A stretch of DNA of 21,668 nt from Hypsibius dujardini (taxonomy: Eukaryota; Tardigrada; Eutardigrada; Parachela; Hypsibiidae), in the NCBI GenBank assembly GCA_001579985.1, contig LRSR01006848.1:1-21668 (forward strand). The letters run 5' to 3'. Positions 9,301-19,100 of the stretch are shown piece by piece; positions within the stretch are counted from its first letter, which is position 1, and each line of letters begins with the position of its first letter. The notes below the pieces were generated by a model. That model was not told where the DNA came from. It ran no database searches and saw nothing but the letters and a program-made list of their open reading frames with translations. The position numbers were made by a program, and so were the translations under genes.

Positions 9301-11852
9301 AAGACCTCCCTGAATCCAACCGGTACTGACCGCCTTTTTGTCGTGGTCCAGCGCACATTCGGAAGCTACTGCGACTGCTGACTTGGAGTGTGACGGAGCT
9401 GTTCACGTCTCGGGCAGTCACTAGTGCGGTCCGTTGCTGGCAGTGGCTCTTGGCTGCCAAGCCGGAAATTCACCTGAACTTCATCAACCAAATGGTGGCC
9501 GCCTGGAATCAGAGCCATGAAATGAAGCTTGGTAAGGAATACTGGGAGTGCAATTTAGTCATTTGTCGAGGGAAAACTTGACACGCCACCCGGTGCTCTT
9601 GGTTGGCAGGATTGTTTGCCGAAACGGACGACCAGGATCCACCGACCCCGTTGGCCGTTCGAAATGGCGCCTCGCGACTCCCGGCACCCGACATCCAGCC
9701 CCACGTGGTGTGGTGTAAGTTCATTCAGGAGCGTGTGGAGATTGCCCGTTACCACAGCCAACACGAGATCGACGTCTTTGTCGCCATGTTCAACCAATGC
9801 CTCGGCACCAGCATCGGCAGCAAGCGCCGGCAACGCACCGTCCGCTACGGTTCCTGCTTGTTCCGTTTCCTGAGTAGTGGTCTGCGGCTGTTACAGGACG
9901 ACAACATTGCCAATGCCCCGGCGAAGAACGCTCTGCGCGAACGGGTTTACGCCACGGCGATGGACTACTTTGCGGGTCCGCTGGATTTTCCGCAGGATTT
10001 CAAGCAAGAGATTCGGGACGACATCAAAGTACTCATTCGGTTTTGGGTGTTGCTGCATACAGACAAGCGATATCTGCAGTCGGAAACCCATGACTCGGTT
10101 GACAGCGGTGAGTCGTGTTTGTCTTCTGGTGTGAGAGTGGATTCTTCTGTTGTTCATAGTTTCTTTATATTTCTGGCACAGCAAGTATTCCCGAGCGTCC
10201 TTCTGCGTCTGCTACAAATACACTCACGATTAATCGTGCCGGTTGGATGAACATACCTCAATCCTCCTCTCAAGTGAACATCAGTTCTAACAGAAGAGGT
10301 TTGAGCTTTTTCTCTCTACTTGAGCTTTTAATTTTTGCCTTGACCAGGCATTTCTGTAGGTGCTTTGAATAAACGGCAAGTTCGGCTCAACACCGACTTT
10401 GTCAGGGCTTACTTCCGGCGCCGGAATCTCATCCTGGCTCTCTTGGCTTCGGAGTACGATCGCTGGGTGGTGTGGTATGACCCACTGAACGTTCTGGCAG
10501 ACGACCTCGCCGAAGTTAACGAGACCAAGCTGCCTGCCTGGATGAATCAGCTGGTCACACCAAAGATGCTGCGCGAACACGCGAGAGTCGCCTGGCAGAT
10601 CTCACCGGTCCTGGCTGTTTACTTGCCACCAAAGTAAGTTTGATCTGTCGACACCTGGCGCTCCTGTTTGCAGATTGGTTGTTACCGAGATTTCAACGTT
10701 GTAGGTTCCGGCATGCTGACGTATTGGTCCGTGAAATCACCCGACTGGTCCGGTTGAAGCCCGATGCCGTGATGGACGTTCCATCCGCTTTGACGTACTT
10801 TGCCACCCCCGAATGCATCGAAGCGGACCCACCGGAGCTGGTTAATATTCTCACCTGGGCAAAGTGCTCGCCGGTGCAGGCACTCAATCTGTTTTCCAAG
10901 GACAGCCCACCGAATTCGGTGACCCATCAGTATGCGTCGCGGGTCTTACAGGACTACGACGTGGAGGTCATGATCTTTTACATTCCTCAAATCATCCAAG
11001 CGCTGCGCTATGATTATGTACGTGCTGCCCTGCCAAAAATCATTTGCCTTTGCAAATTTACGCCGTCTAGACAGGCACCGATGCTTGCCAGAATATCATC
11101 ACTGGCGTATTCGCCGGTTTCTTTACCTCTGGCATTTTCTGTTCCCTTGTATAGATGGGACACATTCGGCAGTACGTCATCGATGCGGCTTCCCACTCTA
11201 ACCTGCTCGCACATCAGATTATCTGGAACATTCAGTGTAACAAGTACACCGACGAAGATGGAAAGAACGAGGACCCGGTACTGTTCAAGAAACTGTCGGA
11301 AATTCAAGACGAAATCACAGCCCGGTTGGCCAGCGGACCAGCGAAGGTCTTCCGGGAACGGGAATTCGATTTCTTTAAACTGGTCACCGACATCAGCGGA
11401 ACGATCCGACCGTTCGAGAAGGGCGAAAAACGAAAGCAGGCCTGTTTGAAGGAATTGGCAAAAATCAAGGTCCCACCAGGCTGCTACTTGCCTTCAAACC
11501 CCGAGGCGGTGGTCGTGGGGATCGATGCCAAATCGGGAATGCCGCTGCAGAGTGCCGCAAAGGCACCTTACCTGGCAAAGTTCATGGTGAAGAAGTGCAC
11601 GCTGAAAGAGCTGGAGGAAATTGGAACAGCCGAAAACCCGGAATCGAAAGTACCGAAAGATGCACCGGAATACTGGCAAGCGGCGATCTTCAAAGTGGGA
11701 GATGATGTGCGGCAAGACATGCTCGCGCTTCAAATTATGCAGCTGTTTAAGAACGTCTTTGATATGGTAAGACGAGCTTGCGTGCGAGCTAGCACAGACA
11801 GTCATGCAGAAGATCAGACGTATAGACAGACAAACATACAGACAGACAGACA

Positions 11853-11895
<43 letters not shown>

Positions 11896-12651
11896 AGGAG
11901 CAGACAGACAGACAAGCTGTCTGTCAAATTCTCAAATTCATCGCATTTTGAGAATGATTGAATATTTTAGGCTGGACTGCAGTTGTATTTGTATCCGTAC
12001 CGCGTGGTAGCAACCGGGCCTGGGTGTGGCGTCATTGAGTGCGTTCCGGACACCAAGTCGCGTGATCAATTGGGGAAACAGACGGACAGTCTACTGGAGT
12101 ACTTCGAAGCCACGTACGGGGACGTCAAGTCGCCAGAGTACATTGAAGCTCGACGAAATTTCATTCGGAGTATGGCAGCGTATAGCCTGATCACCTTTAT
12201 CCTGCAAGTCAAGGATCGGCATAACGGCAACATCTTAATAGACAAGCATGGTCACATCATCCATATTGATTTCGGCTTCTTGTTCGAGAGTAGTCCTGGT
12301 GGAAATATGGGGTGGGAACCGGATTTCAAGCTAACACCAGAGTTTGCGACCATCATGGGGGAGAAGATTGAATCGCAACACTTCAAGTGGTTTATGGAGT
12401 TGACGGTTCGCGCTTACGTGGCTCTTCGGTATGTCTTTTATTTGATTCAACAGACCTGTATGGTTTTCTGTCTGTCTGTTTGTTTGTTTGTTTGTTTGTA
12501 TTTATTTCTGTCGCTGAACTCGTCTCCCTGTCTATCTGCCTGCCTGATTAGGTCGTTGCTGCTTTTTTCGCCTAACGCTTTTCTTAGTAAAGCTTTTCTG
12601 TCTCTCTGCCTGCCTGCCTGCCTGTCTGCCTGTCTGTCTGCCTGCCTGCCT

Positions 12652-12692
<41 letters not shown>

Positions 12693-12959
12693 CCATTGTA
12701 AGAAGCTTAATTTGTTACCCATTTCTTTTCCAGACATTTCCGTGAAGAATTTTGCACATTGGTCAGTCTGATGTTAGACACCAACCTGCCGTGTTTTCGC
12801 GGGCAGACAATCCCAAAGTTGCGTGCGCGCTTCTGCCCCAATGCATCCGAGCGAGAAGCTGCCGATTATATGATCAAAGTCATCAAAGACTGCTTCCTCA
12901 ACTACCGCGCACGCACATATGACATGATCCAGTTCAAGCAGAACAGAATCAACTATTAA
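3316..12959 (+). CDS. PI4KA: Phosphatidylinositol 4-kinase alpha (type III PI4K), complete, 23 coding exons
   Basis: Lipid kinase that phosphorylates phosphatidylinositol at the 4 position, supplying plasma-membrane PI4P; in other animals it works in a complex with EFR3, TTC7 and FAM126. Coding exons: 3316-3411, 4097-4279, 4351-4444, 4523-4608, 4679-4769, 5049-5350, 5411-5866, 5941-6129, 6195-6387, 6536-7159, 7265-7652, 7724-7818, 7877-8157, 8622-8936, 9014-9275, 9352-9531, 9610-10107, 10182-10298, 10360-10633, 10705-11017, 11155-11766, 11971-12428, 12734-12959. They sum to 6333 nt, or 2110 aa, close to the human length. Helical-solenoid landmarks include [10 protein letters not shown] (exon 10) and FRDFWLYS-like RDFWLYSH (exon 11). 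The kinase domain is C-terminal: [12 protein letters not shown] (ATP-site Lys about 1859), catalytic loop DRHNGN (1965-1970), HIDFGF (DFG 1983-1985), [11 protein letters not shown], and the terminal helix ending QNRINY. The ATG at 3316 is the first in frame after the in-frame stop at 3202. Exons 1-6 are weakly conserved, so their boundaries are less sure. Confidence 0.96.
3412..4096 (+). other. PI4KA intron 1 (685 bp)
   Basis: Donor AAG|GTTAGT and acceptor GGCAG|GTG join KKK to VKTIF, which lines up with the start of the animal PI4KA solenoid. The intron consists mostly of TTGATTGA-type words plus the four-copy 80-bp repeat at 3741-4058. I see no other gene in it. Confidence 0.85.
3741..4058. 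repeat. 80-bp tandem repeat, four copies, in PI4KA intron 1
   Basis: Units start at 3741, 3821, 3901 and 3980, each opening with GCAATGGCATCCACCCACGC and closing with a TTGATTGATCGATTGATT-like tail. They differ by a few substitutions and one single-base deletion in the third copy (ACTAAATAAG instead of ACTTAAATAAG or ACTCAAATAAG). The array ends shortly before the exon 2 acceptor. High identity points to recent unequal exchange. Confidence 0.96.
4788..5006. mobile_element. Fold-back element in PI4KA intron 5, TA-flanked
   Basis: Sequence 4790 to about 4868 and the reverse complement of about 4925-5004 match over nearly their whole length with scattered mismatches, leaving a loop of roughly 55 bp. 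The ends read CAATCAACGACAAG and, on the other strand, CAGTCAATGACAAG. TA dinucleotides flank both sides (4788-4789 and 5005-5006), which fits a Tc1/mariner-type MITE. It occupies most of the 279-bp intron at 4770-5048. As RNA it would form a very stable long hairpin. Confidence 0.8.
8184..8501. mobile_element. Fold-back element in PI4KA intron 13 with an internal 28-bp array
   Basis: The left end ATGAGGCAAAGTGTGTATTT is matched in reverse complement at the right end (8482-8501). The inner parts also pair: GGTTCACCCTCCACTTGG with CCAAGTGGAGGGTGAGCC, and TTTCTCTTTGA with TCAAAGAGAAA. Only the right arm holds a tandem array, with 28-bp units at 8363, 8391, 8419 and 8447, each beginning TGAGCCGATTTAT; the fourth is the most diverged. 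The element begins 26 bases after the donor of the intron at 8158-8621. No coding capacity is seen. Confidence 0.8.
11824..11925 (+). repeat. GACA microsatellite in PI4KA intron 21
   Basis: Near-perfect GACA repeats fill the middle of the intron at 11767-11970, interrupted by AAAAGGAGC. They end in a small hairpin formed by GACAGAC and GTCTGTC around 11909-11925. The exon before it encodes the ATP-site segment and the exon after it the catalytic loop. Confidence 0.95.
12468..12694 (+). repeat. CTGT/TTTG/CTGC microsatellite tract in PI4KA intron 22
   Basis: The intron at 12429-12733 contains a CTGT then TTTG run (about 12468-12500), CTGCCTGC words, and a long CTGC/CTGT tract to 12694. On the sense strand it is pyrimidine-rich and partly complementary to the GACA tract in the previous intron. 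It ends about 40 bases before the acceptor of the last coding exon. Confidence 0.93.
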
Positions 12960-13779
12960 CGACCTCTCCCGGCAGCACCCTATCTAAGGTGAACTTGACC
13001 ACTGCTGCTCCGCTCTTACCGCCGGCCACTGATCGTGGCAAATTCCTGTTGAACTGGAACGCCATACATCTGTTACAATTGATTTCAGCGATGTGTGTAA
13101 ATGGAAGTGACATCCTAACATAGGTGTGATGTAACGTTTGATCTTTTCCGGTTGAGTAATGTCTTGACCGTTTTAAACATATTATTTTACAGTACGTTTA
13201 CGTTTCGTCTTTCCGTTTCCGTGGACTTCTTAGTATGCAGAACTTTATGAATTCCATTCGACAACGATATTCGATTCCATTCCATTCGCTTCATTAGATT
13301 GAACAAGTTGCGTACAATAGGTACGTATGCGTACAATAGGTACGTATGCGTACGTATACGTATGCGTATAGGTATACGTATGCGTACAATAGGTACGTAT
13401 GCGTACGTATACGTATGCGTATAGGTATACGTATGCGTATAGGTATACCGTACACATGTTGCCAGACGCAATGCGTGCTCCACTGACTGACTGACACTTG
13501 TTCGCTTCACCGCAATGTCATAATAGTCCCGGTAAACAACGGACATTGTGATAACTCGATCGGCGGATCCAAGCTCAGGGTTGCAGTCGGCTCTTGATGA
13601 ACCTTTCACATGCACAGTAATGGCTAATTTAGACATACTAGTGCTATTCAAAATCATGCACTGAAACCAGCCGCACCTACCGGCATGCAAGCGCTGATCC
13701 ATCTCGCGTTTGAACCAGTTTAATCAGGTAGAATTTTCACTCCTCATGGTTTTTCAACTCTTTCTGTGTATCATTGATC
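12960..13779. other. Intergenic region: PI4KA 3' UTR and upstream region of the secreted-protein gene
   Basis: 820 bp between the PI4KA stop and the next start. I find no canonical AATAAA, so the PI4KA polyadenylation site is not identifiable. The segment holds the alternating purine-pyrimidine repeat at 13311-13453 and otherwise unremarkable sequence. The downstream promoter should lie between roughly 13454 and 13779, but no TATA box is convincing. Confidence 0.7.
13311..13453. repeat. Alternating purine-pyrimidine repeat (CGTATGCGTA words) with a 53-bp higher-order unit
   Basis: Dense TACGTATGCG and GTATAC words; a 53-bp unit beginning GTACAATAGG occurs at 13331 and again at 13384. Long stretches alternate purine and pyrimidine strictly, the pattern that favours Z-DNA, and many words are self-complementary. 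On the minus strand it stays open as Tyr/Thr/His/Arg/Ile-rich frames, which I take as non-coding. Confidence 0.93.
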
Positions 13780-15669
13780 ATGCCGAGAACCATTTCCCTC
13801 ACACTGATGGGTCTCGGAATGCTTCCTCTCTTCCTGTCCTGCCTTCGAGGAGCACCCATCGGTTCAGACTACCCGCAGTCCTCCGCCGGACAACAGTACC
13901 CCACACTTACCAACTACAATCCACCCTCACCTTACAATCCACCCTCACCTTACAATCCACCCTCACCTTTCGGCTTCACCGGGAATCCCGAACACAACCA
14001 CCGCAGAGATGCGTACTTGCACAGTCCGCTCAACATCGAATTCACGCCGCAACATTCTTCGTTGGACAGCAACGTCATCCTCCCAAAGCTACCGGCAAGG
14101 TACGAGTCCCCCGCGCTGCAGTTGCGCAGTGGCGCGCCGCGATACTCAGACAAGCAGGCAGCCTACCCCCCGGATTATCCAGACGCGAAGCCGGATCCGA
14201 CCAACGCATATGAGGAAATCTATCAAACCTCCTACCCGACCAAGTTCAAGACGCAGATGTACCCGAAGAAGTCCGTGGACGGACAAGTTTACGGAAGCTA
14301 TTCGGAATTCCTGAAGGCGCTGCTGTCTGGTAAGCAGTCGACACCGGCAATGACGCCCAGCTTCACGCAGGACATACCGGCATTCAAACCGTCCACATTC
14401 GTCAACGACTTCCCAGCCGGTGTGCCCAATAAATATCCACCGTCGAGCAGGATGCCGAAGGGGGAATCCGACTTCTTCCCCTACGATTTGCCGTCACCGC
14501 AGCGCGGCGATTCGAGCCGGATGAATTACAACACGGTGCAGTATTCCGACAGGCATTCGGACAGAATGCCGACGGATCAGTTCGGGGATAGACAAGTGGG
14601 CTTTCCACCGCCACAGCAGCGACCCGAACCCGGCTTCTCGTTTCAGAACTCGCCGGACCGGAGGCCGAATCCGCACTTTAGCCAGAACCCATACCAAGAT
14701 CAGCAACAGCAAAGCTCGCGAATTCAGCATCCAAATCGACAGCCACCACAACTACCACAGTATCAGCCTGACCTCTCGATCACCATCAACGCCGCAGACC
14801 GACCGGAGTTCTCGTTCTTCCCACCTCCCGATCAACACATCAACTACGGAATGCCCCCGGACAACGTCTATGCGTTGGAATCGAGGCGTCAGCCGGTTGT
14901 GTCGCGCACCGAAAACTACCCCAGCTCGGATAACAGTCGTGTTTACCTCAAGCCGAGTTCGCAGTACCCGGAAACGTTTGCGCAGTCCCCGCCACAGCCG
15001 CCGCCGCAGGAATACATCAACGTGTTCAACTACGAGGTCGAGGTGCCTCAGTATAATCCGTACGATCAGGCGACATCCGGTGGTCGCACCGGTCGGGGCC
15101 CGAGCATCTTTCGGGAGAAACCAGAGTACTCCAAAAAAGACTTGGCGAGGAACCCAATCGGTGCGACATACAGCAGTAGTAACAACGACGGAAGTGGAGT
15201 AGCGTACCAGCCGGCGATTAAGTATCCCATGCTGGGTACCAGTGCTGATTTGGATTATAAACTGCAGCCGGTCCCAGCGGTGATTGCGGCGCTGTTTGGC
15301 GGGAAGAAATTGGGAGGCAATAAGATGCAGCAGGATGAGCGGCAGCGGCAGCAACAGCAGGACCGGCAAACGGACCCGCAACGGAAGTTCCTCATCCCAG
15401 TGCAGAAGTTCGAGTATGATCCGCCGTTACAACGACAACAACAACAACCGCAGTTTGCCACACCGCCTATCCCAAGCTACGGGGTTTCCGGATCATCTAT
15501 AGGCAGAGATTACGGCGGCGAACGGTATGACTTAGGAAGTAGGCTGCAGGACGCCGGAGCAATGGATGTGTACATTCCAGCATCGAGTTCGTCGAGAGTG
15601 TATGCTAAACAGAGCTCTGATCCGTTGAAGACTATCGTCTTTCCTATTTCAAATTCCCGCCAGGCATGA
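13780..15669 (+). CDS. Secreted, disordered Pro/Gln/Ser/Tyr-rich protein of unknown family
   Basis: Intronless 629-codon frame. The ATG at 13780 is the first after an in-frame TAG at 13729. The N-terminus MPRTISLTLMGLGMLPLFLS is a typical signal peptide, with cleavage likely near CLRGA. The mature part appears to contain no cysteine and no tryptophan. It is rich in Pro, Gln, Ser, Tyr and Asn, includes three perfect YNPPSP repeats (residues 46-63), QQQQ runs near the C-terminus and many YP/PP words, and is predicted disordered. Two short hydrophobic islands stand out: YSEFLKALLSGK (about residue 175) and VPAVIAALFGGKKLGG (about 500). There is no transmembrane segment apart from the leader. Candidate roles are cuticle, extracellular matrix or another structural secretion, but I recognise no domain and assign no function. 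It lies downstream of PI4KA on the same strand and converges on STAG. Confidence 0.85.
   Translation: MPRTISLTLMGLGMLPLFLSCLRGAPIGSDYPQSSAGQQYPTLTNYNPPSPYNPPSPYNPPSPFGFTGNPEHNHRRDAYLHSPLNIEFTPQHSSLDSNVILPKLPARYESPALQLRSGAPRYSDKQAAYPPDYPDAKPDPTNAYEEIYQTSYPTKFKTQMYPKKSVDGQVYGSYSEFLKALLSGKQSTPAMTPSFTQDIPAFKPSTFVNDFPAGVPNKYPPSSRMPKGESDFFPYDLPSPQRGDSSRMNYNTVQYSDRHSDRMPTDQFGDRQVGFPPPQQRPEPGFSFQNSPDRRPNPHFSQNPYQDQQQQSSRIQHPNRQPPQLPQYQPDLSITINAADRPEFSFFPPPDQHINYGMPPDNVYALESRRQPVVSRTENYPSSDNSRVYLKPSSQYPETFAQSPPQPPPQEYINVFNYEVEVPQYNPYDQATSGGRTGRGPSIFREKPEYSKKDLARNPIGATYSSSNNDGSGVAYQPAIKYPMLGTSADLDYKLQPVPAVIAALFGGKKLGGNKMQQDERQRQQQQDRQTDPQRKFLIPVQKFEYDPPLQRQQQQPQFATPPIPSYGVSGSSIGRDYGGERYDLGSRLQDAGAMDVYIPASSSSRVYAKQSSDPLKTIVFPISNSRQA
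13915..13968 (+). repeat. 18-bp coding tandem repeat, three copies (YNPPSP)
   Basis: Three identical 18-bp units, TACAATCCACCCTCACCT, encode YNPPSP three times in frame. Identity includes synonymous positions, so the duplications look recent and copy number may vary among individuals. Confidence 0.97.
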
Positions 15670-16199
15670 TCCCGCGGATCTCCGATCCTGCATAGCCTGG
15701 CCAAATACGTTCCACAATATAAGATTGTGCCTACGACTTAGCGTTTTCAATGTACATCGCGAGGCGACGAATGAAGACTTGAAAGAGCACGCCAGTCATT
15801 GGTCGTTATTTTCACATGTAGAAACGACAAAACTAGACAGCCATTACTTTTCGCTAATTCCAAACGAAAAAAGACAGCGAGAGAGGGAGAGAGACCAACA
15901 AAGCGACATGGAGAGGAGGACTCAAATCTAAAACAAAACGCCTTGTGTAACCGAAAAAGAAAAACTTTTCTTCAAGTGTATTGGCAAAAAAAAAACAACA
16001 GAGCGGTCCACACAGCGCATGTCTTATTTAAAACCTGACTCAAGGGAACCGTGAGCCCGATACGCTACGCGGCTTTATAAAGAAGGAACGCGGACCTGCT
16101 TTAAACTTAACACAAAAAACTGCTGTGCGGTCAACAGCGAGGATGTATGGCGGCGGGAGTAGGGACCGCCCCGGCTTCAGCGAGAAGAGACAAAATAAT
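15670..16199. other. Convergent intergenic region, 3' UTRs of the secreted-protein gene and STAG
   Basis: 530 bp between two facing stop codons. It contains an A/G-rich stretch (about 15860-15930, with GAGAGAGGGAGAGAG) and an A-run near 15987. No canonical AATAAA is seen on either strand; TTATTTAAAA at about 16023 could provide a variant minus-strand signal. I see no gene. Confidence 0.7.
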
Positions 16200-19100
16200 T
16201 TACTCCATGGAAACATCGGCAGCGATGTCACCAGGTTCGTCCGCCTCCGCGTCAGGAGCGTCTCCAGCGACGCTGGAAGCCATCGAGGCCACCACCGAAG
16301 CCACATCATCCTTGTCCGGTGTAGGAGTGGGAAGTCGCAACGCAGCAGCGCGATGCTTGGGGATGACGGGATTGACACGGCGGCCGCGGCGGTGCTTGTC
16401 CGCGGGATCGTCAGTGTCCGTGCCCGAGCTGGTCAGACTGTTGCGGTACTGGAAGAAGGGCGTGACGACGTCACCGTTCAGCGCCAACAAGTTCGGCAGA
16501 GAATTCAGACGTCCCACCCTAAAAGAAGACAATCCTTCACTGATGACTCACTCGCTCGGTGAATCGAGCGTTCATTGAAACTTACAAACGGGCCTTGTCT
16601 TCACGCCGCAATTTCGAGGTGAACTCCGACAGGACATCGAAGAAGAGCACGCGCTTCGCAAGATCCCGGTCATCGGTGGCTTCTCGGATGAATTCGACGC
16701 AATACCTACAAGAATGGCGCGTCAGGACGATTTGAGTTGAAAGAACGACAAAAGTAGCATACTTGTGAAGGGCGCCCATGGCCCATCGAGATTTCTCATT
16801 GTCAGTTCCGAAGAGAAGAGCAAGCTTTTTAGCCATCTCCCGGATCTCGAGGATTTCCTGGCTGTTGCGCTTGTGAGAGCGAATGTTCTTGGTGAAGAGG
16901 GCAATGAGAGCGGCAGCAACGGCTTCAGCACAATGGACTTTGCTGACTTCCATCATCTACAATGTCAGAATATGAGCGATCATTTCTTCCACATCGATGC
17001 CGAGCTTTCGTGCACTTTTACACATCAGTTCCTTTTCCAGAAAACGGAGCACAATACCGACCTTTCTCACGGCCTCTTTGATGACATCGCTGTAATCGCC
17101 AGTAGTCTAGAAGAGAGGCAAGTTAAAAAGATCCCCAGAAGAAAACGCAATAAATTGGAGTCAGAGAAATGACACAGGGAAGAGTAAGATTCACTTACAG
17201 TGAGGTAGTGCCGTAGAACGAGCTCAGCAAAACGGGACGAGATCACATCGCAGGTGAAGGCGCGACAAAACTGAGTCAGCACCTGGCGTCGCCGGTGAAC
17301 GTGGGTCAGACGTGCTTCCGGTGAGGTAGTCTCCGGCAAGACATTAGTAAACACCTGCAGGGAACTCACTGTGAGCTAAGGTAACTCCTACACCAGGACT
17401 CGAGACTAACATACCTGGAACTCCACAAACTCTGCGATGGCCTGCTGGTCCACACTGGGCAATTCGAACTTGAGGTCAAACTCCCACTCAGCAGCCGTGG
17501 ACAAGGGAGCAGGGTGCAGCACGAGCAGGTCCAGTAGCACGTGATAAACCTGCAAAAACGGCGTACAGAACATGAACCCACGGCAGGCACATGATGTCAG
17601 ACAGACAGACAGTCAGGTAAGTACACTACAGACAGACAGTCAGGTAAGTACACTACATACAGACAGACATATCGAACTCGAACATGGGTGACACATTCTG
17701 ATATCCGAGAGGGAGATGGAGATTTAACTCACCGCAAAAACGGTATCCGAAGCGGTCTGCCCAACCGTTAACACCGGCATCAACAGTCCCACGAGCTCCC
17801 GCAATCGCGCCATATGAATAGCACAATCATCGGCATCCGGATGGGTGACTCCCTCGTGCTTTCGCAGCGCCTGGATACGCCACATGACAAAGAGGTTGCA
17901 GCAGCTGAGAATCTTCCGCAACAGTGGCCGCTTCATTGTGCTCTCCGGATCGAAGCCGCGTCGCATCACCGTCATCAAATCGTCCCACAGTTCGGCGGTG
18001 GCCGTGAGGTCGAAAAAGTTGAAGAGCGCCACCAGGCGGGTGACGCTGCTCTCAAACTCGTATACGGCTGCCTCCGACCCGCCAGCCATCCAGACGGGCA
18101 AGGATTCGTGGAAGCGCGTGGTGACCGCTTCGATCAGGCCGCTCTTGTGCATGGCCACGCGGTTGACGATGCCAGTGCCCTCTTGTTCGAGCGACTCCAA
18201 CGACTTGGCACAGTTCCGCAGGAAGACGGCGTCCTCGTATTTGGCAAACAACTCCCCGATAATGTCGAGGAGCTGGTCAAGTTCCTAAAATGACGCAAAA
18301 TATATTCCCTATATCTATACAACCACCCTCAGCGAAGGGATGGAGCTGGTGAGTAAGCAAGACGAACTTCTTCTTTGTGATTTGTCGTGTAAATGTCGAC
18401 ATCAAAATACTGTGGTACGGAGATCAGGAGACCGGTTTTATTCACGTCCTGCTTAAATTTGGTCAGCACCGGCGGAAGGGTCGTGATGAAGTGAGTGGTC
18501 AAGCGGGCCCGATCGTCCTGCACCTGTAAGGTGAAACCAGACGTCCGTGAGATATCGCTAAGATAAACTCATTCCGTGTTTGATACATCGCTGCTAAATC
18601 TATTTTCCAGGTAAGATCTATCCAGTCTTATCAATTTAACAGTACTGTATTTCCGCGATAGATAGCGACAGCGTACGAGCAGTGGAACGTTTAATCGGCC
18701 ACGCGGCGCTTGTGCTGTGTGTACGGTGCACAGACCCCGTGCACACGTTCCATTCCAGTACGGCTGTCGCTATCTATCGCGGAAATACAGTACCTGTTTG
18801 AGGTCCTTGGCTTTCGTTTTCTTGCTCGAAATCCGCCCCGTCGGACTCTCCCCCACCGCTGCGTGCTTGAGGGCAAAGCACATGATCTCAATCAAGGTGC
18901 GCTCGAATTTATCATCCAGCAAAGAAGGCTGGCCCTCCTCAGTCTCCTCCAACAGCAAATCGGTCATGGCATCCCATGCCTTCAGCGCCGAGCAGGAATC
19001 TATGAGACTATCCACCAGATAGGCCGTGTGCGAGTGGGTCGGGCTCTCCGTGCTGAATTTGAGGATTTCAAAGATGTTCCACACGTCTTCCGACCATTCC

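Noticed and set aside
12447-12737. Minus-strand frame of AGRQAGRQ repeats
   Set aside because: It is the CTGC microsatellite in PI4KA intron 22 read on the wrong strand.
13187-13702. Minus-strand 171-aa frame with YTHTYTYAY repeats
   Set aside because: It is produced by the alternating purine-pyrimidine repeat. There is no signal, domain or splice context supporting it.
14752-15381. 209-aa minus-strand frame opposite the secreted-protein gene
   Set aside because: It is a shadow of the plus-strand frame. The plus strand has the signal peptide, in-frame repeats and plausible composition; the antisense frame is Arg/Leu/Val-rich with no recognisable domain.
16125-16578. Overlapping plus-strand frames over the STAG last exon
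   Set aside because: They result from GC-rich coding sequence of STAG exon 12 read antisense. The minus-strand frame continues STAG in phase to a TAA.
17814-18293. 159-aa plus-strand frame opposite STAG exon 6
   Set aside because: The minus strand here encodes STAG with in-phase splice junctions on both sides, so the plus-strand frame is antisense shadow.
18642-18793. Palindrome as a transcription terminator or tRNA-like structure
   Set aside because: It lies within a STAG intron with TA-flanked perfect ends, fitting a fold-back transposon better, and has no tRNA box sequences that I could recognise.
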